A stretch of DNA of 39,163 bases from JADHLJ01 sp038118725 (GTDB lineage: Bacteria > Pseudomonadota > Alphaproteobacteria > Thalassobaculales > Thalassobaculaceae): positions 1 to 39,163 of the forward strand of contig JAYOIK010000050.1 in the NCBI GenBank assembly GCA_038118725.1, given 5' to 3'. Below the pieces are notes generated by a model. That model did no database searches, had not been told where the DNA came from, and worked only from the letters and a program-made list of their open reading frames with translations. Made by a program: the position numbers and the translations under genes. This document shows positions 24,342-33,075 of this stretch, one piece after another. Each line of letters opens with the position of its first letter. Positions within the stretch are counted from its first letter, which is position 1.

Positions 24342-24362
24342 AACCTCCCCGCGAGCCGGGGG

Positions 24363-26222
24363 TCAGGCTGATGGAGGGCCATCCCAGCGCAGGCAAAGCG
24401 CCGTCATGTCGTCGTGATGCGCGGTTCCTTGCATGAACGTCCCGAGGCGATCCCGAATGCCCTGGATGATCCTTTTGACCGAGCGATTGCAAAGACCGTC
24501 CAAGTCGCGCCGCAAGCGTTCGTTCGAATAGGCCTCGGCGGCGGGGTCCAGGGCATCGGTGACACCATCGGTGAACACCAAGATCGCCTCGCCGGGTTCG
24601 AGTTGGACTTCCTGATCCTCGTAGTAGGGGGCCTCGCCCATGCCCAGGGGCAGGCTGGCCTGCACCTCCAGCGCCGCCGCCGGGGTCTTGGGCCCGAAAC
24701 GAAGCGGCGGGACATGCCCGGCGGCGCAATAGCGCAGGGTGCCGCTCGCCGTGCCGAGCACGCCCATGAACATGGTTGCGTACATCAGCTCGACATTGCC
24801 ACGGGCCAGCGCCGCGTTGACTTCGTTCAGGGTCTCGGCGGGAGACCGTGGCGCGCGCATGGTGTCGCTCCACCGCGCGGTAGACATACGGATCAGGCTC
24901 ATCGCGCGGGCCATGAACAAGGCCGCGGCCACGCCCTTCTTGGCGCCGTCACCGACGATGAACCCGATCTCGCCGGAGCCGAGCGGGAAGATGTCGTAGA
25001 AATCTCCGCTCAAATCCCGCGCGGCCTCCGTGAAGGCGTCGGCGGTGACCGGAAGCTCGGGGGTCGATACCGGCATGTCGGCCGGCAGCATGCTGGCTTG
25101 CAGGGCGCGGGCGGCGGCAAGATCCCGGCGCAGTCGGCCATAGCGAAGCGAGGCCTCGTCGCGCAGCCGCTTTTTCTCGAGACATGCGTGAATGCGGGCG
25201 CGCAGCAGCACCGTGTTGAAGGGCTTGGCCAGATAATCCTCGGCGCCGAGCTCGATGCAACGCGCCACGCTGTCGATCTCGTCCAGGCCGGAAATCATGA
25301 TCACCGGAATCTCGGCGCTGTCGGGGTCCCGTTTGACGATCCCGAGAAACTCGTAGCCGTTCATGTCGGGCATCAGCACGTCAAGCAGGATCAGATCAAA
25401 ATGCCCCTCGGTGACCATCGAGAGCCCGGTCGCGGCGGCATCGGCGAGATAGACGCGGTGCCCCAGTTGTTCCACCCATCGTCCCAGGGTCTCCCGGTTC
25501 ACCTTGTCGTCGTCGATGACCAGGATATCGGAGGGCTCGACCCGTCTCTCGACGACCGGTTCCGGTTCGGCGAGATCCTCGGGTTCGGCGCCGGCGGTTC
25601 CGTCCTCGGCCTTGTTCCTCGGTTCCGTTCGCGTGAACACGAAAGCCTCGAAGTCCCGGCTTGGAGATGATGGCGTGGTGAACGGCCGCGGTTCGGCCTC
25701 GCTCGTCGGTGGCGGTTCCGGCGCCGGGGAAGCCGGCGTGGCGTCCGGCTCGTTGCTCTCCGATACCGCGGGCGCGGCCAGTCTTTCGTGAACCAAATCG
25801 AGGAATCCGCCGCTGGAACGCCGCAGCGTGGCAAGGCTCGGCGCGGCCTCGGCGTCCCCGCCAAAAAGGTCGGATTCGGCGATGAGCTCCGAGAGGCCGA
25901 TGATGTGATTCAAGTGGTTATGAATTTCATGCCGGACCCGGCTGACGGCCGCCGGGTCGCGGTCTCCCAATGCCGTCTGAAGATCTTCCGACAGCAGGGC
26001 GCGGAGCATGATGGAAGCGTCCCGGATGACTCTCAGATCGTCGATCGTCTCGGTGTCTTCCAAACGCTCGGCGTGTTGAGTGAGCGTGGCCGTCGCGGTG
26101 TCGATTTCCTCCAGCCGTTTCATGAGATCGCCATTGGGGTCGCCGCCACTTGGTTCGACGCCATCGGGATCGACTCCATTGGCGGTGGCGGGCCCGGCCA
26201 ATTCGGGAGCGTCATCCCGCAT
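24363..26222 (-). CDS. DHp-like, receiver and SpoIIE-type PP2C serine phosphatase
   Basis: A 619-residue cytosolic protein. Residues 90-115 contain RHEIHNHLNHIIGLSEL, which resembles a histidine-kinase H-box (His98) although no ATPase domain follows. A Pro/Glu-rich linker (155-225) leads to a receiver domain (231-350; D281 in LLDVLMPDMNG, K333). A coiled connector (350-370) leads to a SpoIIE/PP2C domain (about 370-615) with metal-binding acids in DLSGDFYD, VGDGAKKG, FTDGVTDA and HHDDMTAL. Such proteins dephosphorylate anti-sigma-factor antagonists in partner-switch systems. GGGAG lies 7 nt before ATG 26222. No STAS or anti-sigma gene is visible in the window, so the target is elsewhere. The kinase gene follows after 21 nt. 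Confidence 0.92.
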   Translation of the reverse strand: MRDDAPELAGPATANGVDPDGVEPSGGDPNGDLMKRLEEIDTATATLTQHAERLEDTETIDDLRVIRDASIMLRALLSEDLQTALGDRDPAAVSRVRHEIHNHLNHIIGLSELIAESDLFGGDAEAAPSLATLRRSSGGFLDLVHERLAAPAVSESNEPDATPASPAPEPPPTSEAEPRPFTTPSSPSRDFEAFVFTRTEPRNKAEDGTAGAEPEDLAEPEPVVERRVEPSDILVIDDDKVNRETLGRWVEQLGHRVYLADAAATGLSMVTEGHFDLILLDVLMPDMNGYEFLGIVKRDPDSAEIPVIMISGLDEIDSVARCIELGAEDYLAKPFNTVLLRARIHACLEKKRLRDEASLRYGRLRRDLAAARALQASMLPADMPVSTPELPVTADAFTEAARDLSGDFYDIFPLGSGEIGFIVGDGAKKGVAAALFMARAMSLIRMSTARWSDTMRAPRSPAETLNEVNAALARGNVELMYATMFMGVLGTASGTLRYCAAGHVPPLRFGPKTPAAALEVQASLPLGMGEAPYYEDQEVQLEPGEAILVFTDGVTDALDPAAEAYSNERLRRDLDGLCNRSVKRIIQGIRDRLGTFMQGTAHHDDMTALCLRWDGPPSA

Positions 26223-26265
26223 CCCATGTCTCCCGATGGATTTCCTGGTTGATCCTATTCAAGGC

Positions 26266-27030
26266 CTAGCCCGAAATCGAGAAGCCGCCATCGACGGGCA
26301 CGGATATGCCGGTGATGTAATCCGAGGCGCCGCTGGCGAGGAACACGGCGACGCCCGCGTGATCCTCTGGCGTTCCCCAACGTCCGGCGGGCATCCGCGC
26401 GAGCTGGCGTTCGTATAGCCCGTCGATCTGCTCTCGCGCGCGCTGGGTCAACTCGGTGTCGATCCAACCCGGCAGAACACAGTTAACCTGGATGTTGTCC
26501 TTGGCCCAGGCGGCCGCGAGCGATTTGGTCATCTGCACCATCCCGCCCTTGCTGGTGGCGTAGGCGGCGACGAAGGGCGCGCCGAACAAGGAATACATGG
26601 AGCCGATATTGATGATCTTGCCGCCACCGGCGCGTTGCATCGCCGGATAGGCGGCCTGGCTGCACAGAAAAGCGCTGGTGAGGTTGGTTTCCAGCACCCA
26701 GCGCCATTCCTCGGGCGTGAAGTCCTCGGGCGGCTTGCGGATGTTGCTGCCGGCGTTGTTCACCAGGATGTCCAGGCGTCCGAAGGTGTTCTCCGCGGCG
26801 GCCACCATGTCGGCGCCGGCATTCGCCTCGGTGACGTCCATGACGAAGGCCTCGGCCTTGGCGCCGAGCCCCCGCAGCTTGGCCACCGCCTCGGTGTTCT
26901 TCGCCTCGTTGCGCCCGACCACCAGGATCGACGCGCCGGCGCCGGCCAGGCCTTCCGCCATGCCGAGCCCAATGCCGCCATTGCCGCCGGTCACCGCCGC
27001 GACCCGTCCGCTGAGATCAAACAAGGACAT
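26266..27030 (-). CDS. Short-chain dehydrogenase/reductase (gluconate-5-dehydrogenase-like)
   Basis: A 254-residue classical SDR: TGGNGGIG (14-21), NNAG (91-94), N116, S144 and YATSK (Y157, K161), ending in the usual VDGG. The opening FDLSGRVAAVTGG resembles the KduD / gluconate 5-dehydrogenase group, but substrate assignment is not safe. VVGRN after the second strand suggests NADP use. ATG 27030 has GGAG 6 nt upstream; an in-frame start at 27093 has no ribosome site. It shares its strand with the SpoIIE gene, 43 nt downstream, and may be upstream in the same transcript. Confidence 0.88.
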   Translation of the reverse strand: MSLFDLSGRVAAVTGGNGGIGLGMAEGLAGAGASILVVGRNEAKNTEAVAKLRGLGAKAEAFVMDVTEANAGADMVAAAENTFGRLDILVNNAGSNIRKPPEDFTPEEWRWVLETNLTSAFLCSQAAYPAMQRAGGGKIINIGSMYSLFGAPFVAAYATSKGGMVQMTKSLAAAWAKDNIQVNCVLPGWIDTELTQRAREQIDGLYERQLARMPAGRWGTPEDHAGVAVFLASGASDYITGISVPVDGGFSISG

Positions 27031-27123
27031 CCTCGTCTCCAAGAAATCACGAATTTTGCTCAATTTACGGGAGTTTGCGTTGTCCGGCGCCATCTTGCAA
27101 ATCTGGAAACCGCCGGGGATGCG

Positions 27124-27639
27124 TCAGAGGCTGACAACCCCATAGGCGCCGACCGCGACAAGCAAGGGGCCGACCCGGACCACATAGGCGGATTTCGGCG
27201 CCATCTCGCCGGTACAGGGGCTCAGCCATTCATATTCGACCCAGCCTTCACCCCTGGTCCTGGCGATGGCGACCATGTCCTGGACGAAGTAGCGACCGCT
27301 GGAATCGCGCGAGCCCAGGATGCTGCTCCCCGGCGCGATCGGAAAAACCGCGTTGAACCAGATCCGACCGTTCAGATCGAGAATGAAGACATAGAGGTCA
27401 CGATCGATGAACACGTCGTCCGGATCGCTGAACCGGCGAAACGCCTTTTCCGGACCTGCTTTCAGTAGAAACTCCGAAGCCTTAATGGCCAAGGCCTTGG
27501 CCTCGCCCAAGCTCGCCGCCCGACACCTGGCCTCGCTCGCCGCTTGGGCGCCTGACGCCGTGTTCAATGCCGGAGCAAGCGGGCCGAGAATCAGCGCCGC
27601 CAAACCTAGGATAACCGCAATTCTCGCGATGGCTTTCAT
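27124..27639 (-). CDS. Secreted single-Cache (sCache_2-like) sensor domain protein
   Basis: A 171-residue protein with a signal peptide (about 1-34, ending ASGAQA). The mature part consists almost wholly of a Cache domain: a helix (GEAKALAIKASEFLLKAG), DLYVFILDLNGRIWFNAVFP, a G-rich turn, DMVAIARTRGEGWVEYEWLSP, and a final strand around VGAYG. Cache domains normally sit in the periplasmic part of chemoreceptors and kinases, but no transmembrane or output part is present. Two Cys (about 39 and 142) could pair. AAGG precedes ATG 27639. A periplasmic binding partner of a receptor is possible; the nearby hybrid kinase is an obvious but untested candidate. Confidence 0.82.
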   Translation of the reverse strand: MKAIARIAVILGLAALILGPLAPALNTASGAQAASEARCRAASLGEAKALAIKASEFLLKAGPEKAFRRFSDPDDVFIDRDLYVFILDLNGRIWFNAVFPIAPGSSILGSRDSSGRYFVQDMVAIARTRGEGWVEYEWLSPCTGEMAPKSAYVVRVGPLLVAVGAYGVVSL

Positions 27640-27808
27640 GCGCGCCTTGGTCCGCCTCGGAACGTGATGCTAGCGCCGATCGGCATCGACGCGGAAGTTA
27701 AATGGTGGCGCGCCGGGATCAAGAACCCGTGCGCGTTCCGGTCTTGCCCCGGTCGGCCTGGGTGCTTTAAACCCAACTGTACGTGAACGACTCATAAGGA
27801 ATCCCGCC

Positions 27809-28660
27809 ATGCCCCAGACGTATGAAACCATCGAGGTCCGCCCGGTCGCGGGCGCCCTGGGCGCGGAGATCCATGGCGTGGATCTTTCCAAGGAACTCAC
27901 GAATCACCAATTCTCCGAGATCCGCGACGTGTTCCGCGACAATGGCGTGATTTTCTTCCGCGACCAGAAACTGACGCCGGAGCAGCACATCGCCTTCGCC
28001 GAGCGCTGGGCGCCGATCAACATCAACCGCTTTTTCACCCATGTCGAGGGACATCCCAAGATCGCCATGGTGCTGAAGGAGCCGGACCAGAAGAACAATA
28101 TCGGTGGTGGCTGGCATACCGACCACACCTATGACATCGAGCCGGCGATGGGCTCGATCCTTTATGCCCATGAAGTGCCGTCAAGAGGCGGGGACACCCA
28201 ATTCGCGAGCATGTATCTGGCGTTCGAGACTCTGTCCGAGGGGCTGAAGAACACCTTGCGCGGGCTTCGGGCGCGGCATTCCAGCCGCCATGTCTTCGGC
28301 GCAAGTCGGGCCAAGCGCGATGACGACACGGTGGGACGGATCAAGAACCCGGAACTCGCCACCCAGGACGCGGTGCATCCGGTGGTGATCACCCACCCGC
28401 TATCCGGGCGCGAGGCGCTCTATGTGAATGCCGGCTTTACCTTGGGATTCGAGGGCTGGACGGACGAGGAGTCGAAGCCGTTGCTCGACTATCTCTATGC
28501 CCATGCCAGCCGACCGGAATTCACCTGCCGGTTCCAGTGGAAGCCCGGCTCGATGGCGTTCTGGGACAACCGGGCGACCTGGCACCAGGCGGTCAACGAC
28601 TACCATGGAGAGCGCCGGCTGATGCACCGGATCACCCTGGAAGGCGAAGCGCTGGGCTGA
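27809..28660 (+). CDS. TauD/TfdA-family Fe(II)/2-oxoglutarate dioxygenase (closest to canonical TauD)
   Basis: A 283-residue dioxygenase and the most canonical of the three in the window. H103 and D105 (GWHTDHTYD) with H259 (ATWHQAVND) bind iron; R270 and R274 (GERRLMHR) lie at +11 and +15 from the distal His, exactly as in taurine dioxygenase. The opening EVRPVAGALGAEIHGVDLS is typical for the family. AAGGAA lies 7 nt before ATG 27809. It is convergent with the hydrolase gene, with one base between the stops. Known family substrates include taurine and aryloxyacetates; none can be chosen here. Confidence 0.92.
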   Translation: MPQTYETIEVRPVAGALGAEIHGVDLSKELTNHQFSEIRDVFRDNGVIFFRDQKLTPEQHIAFAERWAPININRFFTHVEGHPKIAMVLKEPDQKNNIGGGWHTDHTYDIEPAMGSILYAHEVPSRGGDTQFASMYLAFETLSEGLKNTLRGLRARHSSRHVFGASRAKRDDDTVGRIKNPELATQDAVHPVVITHPLSGREALYVNAGFTLGFEGWTDEESKPLLDYLYAHASRPEFTCRFQWKPGSMAFWDNRATWHQAVNDYHGERRLMHRITLEGEALG

Positions 28661-28661
28661 G

Positions 28662-29834
28662 CTATTTCAGTCCGGTTCCGGCTTCCTTCAGGAAATCGAG
28701 CAATAGCCGGCTGGTCGCCTCGGGTTGTTCCTGCTGGACCCAATGTCCGGCGCCCTCGATCAGGTGAAAGCCGAGCATGTTGGTGCAGGCGGTCCCATTC
28801 ATCTTCTCTGCCACGCCGGGGCGCTGATAGACGCCCCAGTCGCTGGTACCGGAGATGAAGCAGCTGGGAATATCGATGGTCCGTCCGGCGAAAATCTGCT
28901 GCTCGGTGTTATCGAACCCGGTGGTGCCCCGGCGATACCAGTTCAGCCCGCCCTGGAAGCCGTTGCGGGTGTATTCCTCGACATAGACCGCGAGATCGCT
29001 GTCCGGCAGCCAGGTATTGGCCGCGATCTCGGCGGCGCTCGGCATCTCCCTGCCGACGGCCTCGGGCATCGTGTCGTCGAGATCCATGATGTAGTAGGTC
29101 GGCATCTTCTCAAGCTGATCGGCGCGCCAGGCTTCCAGCTTGTAGGGCTTGTTGGCTTTCCAATCCGCGCTCTTGTGATGGTAGTAGGCGCGCAGGAAGT
29201 CATGCAGCCCTTGGGGGCATTCCGTCATGTCGGTATTGGCGGGGCGGGTCGAATAGTACCAGTGATAATGCTTGCGTGGCCTCGCCAGCGCGGCCATCGC
29301 CTCATGGATATCGGGACCCGCCGGCGGACTCTCCGCGTTCCCGTCGAATTTGGCCACCGGCAGGTCCGGCGGCCCGTCGAAGGGCGCGCTCATCAGCACG
29401 CAAGACTTGAAGACATCCGGACGCACCAGCGCCGACCAGGCCGCCACCGACGAGCCGTAGTCATGGCCGACCACGGCGGCGGCGGTCTCGTGCCCCATGG
29501 CCCGCAGGATCCCCAGGGCGTCGCGAACCGTGTTCAACAGGCGGAAATCCCCGAGATCGTCGTCATAGGTCACCGGTCCCCAGCCCAGGGTCCGGCCATA
29601 GCCTCGAAGATCCGGCGCGAAGACGTGATAGCCGGCCTCGGCCAGGGTCGGCATGATCCGGCGCCAACTGAAGGCCAGTTCCGGAAAACCATGCAGCAGC
29701 AGGATCGCCGGACGGTTCGGCGTCTCGAACCCGGCTTCCAAGACGTGCATGACCAATCCGTTGGAATTGTCCACGTGCCGCGAGCGAATTCCGGCGGGCA
29801 GGACGGCGGGATCATAGGGTTGATGCAGGGTCAT
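28662..29834 (-). CDS. Alpha/beta hydrolase, epoxide-hydrolase-like
   Basis: A 390-residue alpha/beta-hydrolase. The oxyanion-hole motif is HGFPE (48-52), the nucleophile elbow VVGHDYGSS carries Asp125 rather than Ser, and the catalytic His lies in EGAGHWVQQE near the C-terminus, the pattern of soluble epoxide hydrolases (haloalkane dehalogenases share the Asp). The long cap domain is Tyr-rich (HYHWYYSTRP and MPTYYIMDLD). ATG 29834 has AAGGA 8 nt upstream; an in-frame start at 29909 is less likely. It is convergent with the TauD-type gene. Epoxide hydrolysis is the best guess, not proven. Confidence 0.88.
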   Translation of the reverse strand: MTLHQPYDPAVLPAGIRSRHVDNSNGLVMHVLEAGFETPNRPAILLLHGFPELAFSWRRIMPTLAEAGYHVFAPDLRGYGRTLGWGPVTYDDDLGDFRLLNTVRDALGILRAMGHETAAAVVGHDYGSSVAAWSALVRPDVFKSCVLMSAPFDGPPDLPVAKFDGNAESPPAGPDIHEAMAALARPRKHYHWYYSTRPANTDMTECPQGLHDFLRAYYHHKSADWKANKPYKLEAWRADQLEKMPTYYIMDLDDTMPEAVGREMPSAAEIAANTWLPDSDLAVYVEEYTRNGFQGGLNWYRRGTTGFDNTEQQIFAGRTIDIPSCFISGTSDWGVYQRPGVAEKMNGTACTNMLGFHLIEGAGHWVQQEQPEATSRLLLDFLKEAGTGLK

Positions 29835-29965
29835 GGTCTGGGTCCTTGGTGGGGTTCCGGGGTTGTCCACCACGTGGTCGGCGATGCGACGGGATGGGTG
29901 CATATCCATACAAATAACGCCGTCGACGTCCCAGCGAAAGCTATGGATATCGCGAAAATTTTCGT

Positions 29966-30069
29966 CGTCGTCCTGGCGTAAGGCAGGACCTCGCGATGGT
30001 TGCGTACATAACTGAAACTGGGTCCGGAATATCCGCTCGAGCCGAGGACGTGCATTGCGCCAGGACGAC
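29966..30069. repeat. Two-armed intergenic palindromic element (copy E)
   Basis: GTCGTCCTGGCG at 29967-29978 is repeated in reverse complement at 30058-30069. The left part 29966-30001 is the second copy of the 36-nt dispersed repeat found at 8825-8860 (34 of 36 identical). A short piece at 29929-29943 matches an arm of copy B. It lies just beyond the 3' end of the DegT gene and upstream of the hydrolase gene. Confidence 0.75.
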
Positions 30070-30100
30070 AGGGGAAAGACGAGCGGTTAACGAAACCGTA

Positions 30101-31261
30101 TCAGCCGGCCTTGCGTGTCTTGTGGATCGCGTCCTTCATGGCCTGGCCGATGCGCTCGGCGAAGTCGTCCGGGACATGCGGGGCCACGGGCAGTGAGATG
30201 GTTTGCGCGGCGAGCCATTCGGCGACCGGGAATTGACCGGTCTTGTAGCCGTATTTTTCGCGGTAATAGCTCATCAGCGGCACCGCGCCGGGATAATGCA
30301 CCGAGGTGCCGATATTGGCGGCCTTGAGCTCGGCGGCGACCGCGTCGCGATCGATGCTCCCGTCGCGGGGAAGCACCGCGTTCAGGCAATAGAAACAGGA
30401 TTGCGCCTTGCCCTGGCTGGGCTCGAAGACCGTTACCTCGTCCAGGTCCGCCAGCGCGTTCTTTAGTGCGTGGTAGTTGTGCTCGCGGATCTTCAGGCGT
30501 TCTTCCAACTTATGCAGTTGCGCCAGACCGACCGCCGCCTCGACCTCGTTCATCCGGTAGTTATAGCCGAGCATGGTGACGTCGTAGATCCCCGGCTTGA
30601 CGCGGGCTTCGTGGCTGCGGTCATAGCCGAAGGCCTTGCGCTTGCGGATCTGATTGGCGAGTTCCGCGTCATTGGTGGTCACCATCCCGCCCTCGATCGA
30701 GGTCATGTGCTTGATCGGATAAAACGAGAAGCATCCGGCCTTGGCCAGGGTTCCGGCCTTGGCGCCGCCATAGGTCGCGTCGACCGCCAGGGCCGCGTCC
30801 TCGATCACGAAAGCGCCGGCCTTGTCCGCCGCCGCGTTGATCGGGTCCATGTCGCAGGGCAGGCCAAGGAAATGCACCACCATCACCGCCCGGGTGTTCT
30901 GGTTCAGCGCCGCCGCCACGCCGTCGGGGATGATATTGCCGCTGACGGGATCGACATCGACGAAGACCGGCTTGGCGCCGCAATACTCCGCCGCGTGGGC
31001 GGTGGCGACATGGGTGATGGCCGGCACGATGACCTCGTCGCCCGGCCCGATGTCATTGGCGAACAGACAGAGATGCAGGCCGGCGGTCCCCGAGGAGACG
31101 GTGATCGCGTGCTCGGCCCCGGCGCGTTCGGCGAAGGCCTGCTCGAACTCAACGCAAACCGGGCCATGCGCCAGGATCGGTCCGGACAGGACCTTCAGAA
31201 CCGCGTCGATCTCGCTCTGGTCCAGCAGAGGTCTGCCGAAGGGGATCATCTCGTCACTCAT
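30101..31261 (-). CDS. DegT/DnrJ/EryC1/StrS-family sugar aminotransferase
   Basis: A 386-residue PLP enzyme of the nucleotide-sugar aminotransferase family. The PLP Lys is Lys184 in FYPIKHMTSIEGG, and D155 in FVIEDAALA contacts the pyridine nitrogen. The glycine-rich SSGTAGLHLCL segment (56-66) binds the phosphate. These enzymes transfer an amino group from glutamate to a keto-sugar. It is the last gene of the seven-gene minus-strand operon, 67 nt after the oxidoreductase. GAGG lies 5 nt before ATG 31261. The oxidoreductase, aminotransferase and GNAT gene set is the common recipe for an acylamino sugar. Confidence 0.93.
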   Translation of the reverse strand: MSDEMIPFGRPLLDQSEIDAVLKVLSGPILAHGPVCVEFEQAFAERAGAEHAITVSSGTAGLHLCLFANDIGPGDEVIVPAITHVATAHAAEYCGAKPVFVDVDPVSGNIIPDGVAAALNQNTRAVMVVHFLGLPCDMDPINAAADKAGAFVIEDAALAVDATYGGAKAGTLAKAGCFSFYPIKHMTSIEGGMVTTNDAELANQIRKRKAFGYDRSHEARVKPGIYDVTMLGYNYRMNEVEAAVGLAQLHKLEERLKIREHNYHALKNALADLDEVTVFEPSQGKAQSCFYCLNAVLPRDGSIDRDAVAAELKAANIGTSVHYPGAVPLMSYYREKYGYKTGQFPVAEWLAAQTISLPVAPHVPDDFAERIGQAMKDAIHKTRKAG

Positions 31262-31328
31262 GGTTTCCTCGGTTGGTTTTCATTCCCGTTGTCGCCGAGG
31301 AGGCTCCTCAACGACCATTCACACGCCC

Positions 31329-32333
31329 TTAGATCAAATAACACACCGGCACCGTCCGCCGCGCCTCAAGGGAGTCGTGGCAGGCGAAACAGACATCCAT
31401 CACCCGGAAAATATCGCGCACGGAAACATTCGGCTCCCGGTCCTCGCGGATCGCGGCGATGAAGTCGGGAAGGAGATCGAATTTCTCGATCGCCGGGTAG
31501 GGCGTCTCGACCGCCCGTTCGTTCTCGTCCTGGTCGCCGTCGAATAGCTTGGCGTGTGGTTTGTCGTTCACGAAGGTCCGCTTGGTGCCGTAGACCGCGA
31601 GCGCGTGCATCTGGGTGCGCTGGGGGCCGAGATTGGACATGGTCCGGCCCAGCGCGCCGCCCTCGAAGCGAAGCAGGTTCATGATCACGTCGTCGTATTT
31701 GTAGTCCGAGCCGCGGGTGAGGATCTTGTTGCCCATTCCCGTCACCTCGGTCACTTCCTGGCCGATCAGCCAGCGCATCAGGTCGATCAGATGGATGCCG
31801 CCGCCATAGGTGACGCAATAAAAATCCATCTTCCCCCGCCAGCCCTCGGTCAGTTTCCAGAGGATCTGGTGGATATAGTCTCCTTCGATCGCGACGATCT
31901 CGCCGAAGTCACCGGCGTTGATCCACTGTTTCAACTCCTTGAAGCGGGGCGAGCGGCGCAGGATCAGGTTCGATGTCATCAGCTTGCCGCTGTCCTGCTG
32001 GGCGCGCAGCAGACGCTCGGCGTCGGGGCGGTTCAGCGCGACCGGCTTTTCCAGCATCACGTGCTTGCCATGGCGAAAGGCGCTGATCGCCTGTTCCACG
32101 TGGTGATCGTCATGGCTGGCGATGCTGACCACGTCTATATCGGGGTTTTCGGTGACACGCCGATAATCCGCGTGGCGTCCGGCGACATCGTTGCGATCCC
32201 CCACCTCGCGCAGCTTGTCGGGATCAACGTCGCAGATATCCGTGACCTCGACGCCTTCGATGGCGTTATAGCCGAGCAGATGCTGTTCGCCGACACCGAG
32301 GCCGACGACACCGGCGCGCAGGCGCGCGCTCAT
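31329..32333 (-). CDS. Gfo/Idh/MocA-family NAD(P)-dependent sugar oxidoreductase
   Basis: A 334-residue enzyme. The N-terminal Rossmann domain has VVGLGVGEQH (9-18) and the hallmark EKP (95-97); the C-terminal alpha/beta domain has GGGIHLIDLMRW, where the His is usually catalytic. Members oxidise a sugar hydroxyl to a ketone, as in WlbA-type pathways. The ATG overlaps the stop of the GNAT gene (ATGA). Two genes on is a DegT aminotransferase, which would transaminate the ketone formed. Substrate identity is inferred only from operon context. Confidence 0.92.
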   Translation of the reverse strand: MSARLRAGVVGLGVGEQHLLGYNAIEGVEVTDICDVDPDKLREVGDRNDVAGRHADYRRVTENPDIDVVSIASHDDHHVEQAISAFRHGKHVMLEKPVALNRPDAERLLRAQQDSGKLMTSNLILRRSPRFKELKQWINAGDFGEIVAIEGDYIHQILWKLTEGWRGKMDFYCVTYGGGIHLIDLMRWLIGQEVTEVTGMGNKILTRGSDYKYDDVIMNLLRFEGGALGRTMSNLGPQRTQMHALAVYGTKRTFVNDKPHAKLFDGDQDENERAVETPYPAIEKFDLLPDFIAAIREDREPNVSVRDIFRVMDVCFACHDSLEARRTVPVCYLI

Positions 32334-33073
32334 CGCCGTTCCCCGTTCTGATGGTCCTCGTTGGCCGCCGCCGGAGGTCGGTTGGACGGCGTCCAGTGAA
32401 AGGTCACCATCTCTTCGGTCTTGGTAAAGCCGTTGGCCGCGTAAATCGCCATGGATGCCTCGTTCGTCGTCTGGGTGCCGACCCGCAAAACCGGGACCCT
32501 CCCGGCATAGTGGCGGATCGCGGCTTGCACCAGGGATTTGCCGATGCCGAGGCCCTGAGCCTCCGGCGCCACGGCGATCAGGTCGATGAGCGCCCAGTCC
32601 TCGCCCTTGCGGCAGAGGTTAAAGCCCATGACCTCGCCGCGGAACTCCGCGATGAAACTCGCGTCGCCGCGTCCGGTCAGGTTGTTGCGCGCCCAGGCCC
32701 GCTTACTCTCGTCGGCGGCGGCATTGTCCAGCATCGGGTCGGCGTGATAACGGTCGTGGCTGAAACATCGTCCGGCGATCTCGGCGCAGGCCTCGGCGTC
32801 ACCGGCCCCGCCGAGCCGGATGCCTTCCGGCAAGGACTCGCCGTCGGCGGCGGTGAGCGGACGCTCGAAACTGACCAGGCGCTCGATCTCGCGAAAGCTG
32901 GTCACCGCCATGACATTCACCCAGTCCGGTCGTACCCGCGCCGAGACCAGGATCGCGTCATCGGGAATAAACGCCTCCAGCAAGGGGATCTGCACAACCT
33001 CTTCCAGTTCTGCGCGATACACAGAGCCGCCGAGAATCTCGCTGTCGAAGGGCTGGTGGGTCATGGTGACCAT
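32330..33073 (-). CDS. GNAT-family N-acyltransferase (WecD-like position)
   Basis: A 247-residue protein with a less conserved N-terminal half (1-90) and a GNAT domain (about 85-235). Acetyl-CoA motif A is VAPEAQGLGIGKSL (168-181; Q-x-x-G-x-G), followed by VGTQTTNEASMAIYAANGF. The two-part layout resembles TDP-fucosamine acetyltransferase WecD and other amino-sugar acylating enzymes. It starts 2 nt after the methyltransferase stop and its own stop overlaps the next ATG. The start could be ATG 33073 or ATG 33064. Likely role: acylation of the amino group set by the DegT enzyme. Confidence 0.9.
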   Translation of the reverse strand: MVTMTHQPFDSEILGGSVYRAELEEVVQIPLLEAFIPDDAILVSARVRPDWVNVMAVTSFREIERLVSFERPLTAADGESLPEGIRLGGAGDAEACAEIAGRCFSHDRYHADPMLDNAAADESKRAWARNNLTGRGDASFIAEFRGEVMGFNLCRKGEDWALIDLIAVAPEAQGLGIGKSLVQAAIRHYAGRVPVLRVGTQTTNEASMAIYAANGFTKTEEMVTFHWTPSNRPPAAANEDHQNGERR

Positions 33074-33075
33074 GA

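Noticed and set aside
28725..29981. Plus-strand open frame of about 418 codons opposite the hydrolase
   Set aside because: The minus strand has the complete hydrolase motifs; the plus-strand frame is an antisense shadow without a ribosome site or domain.
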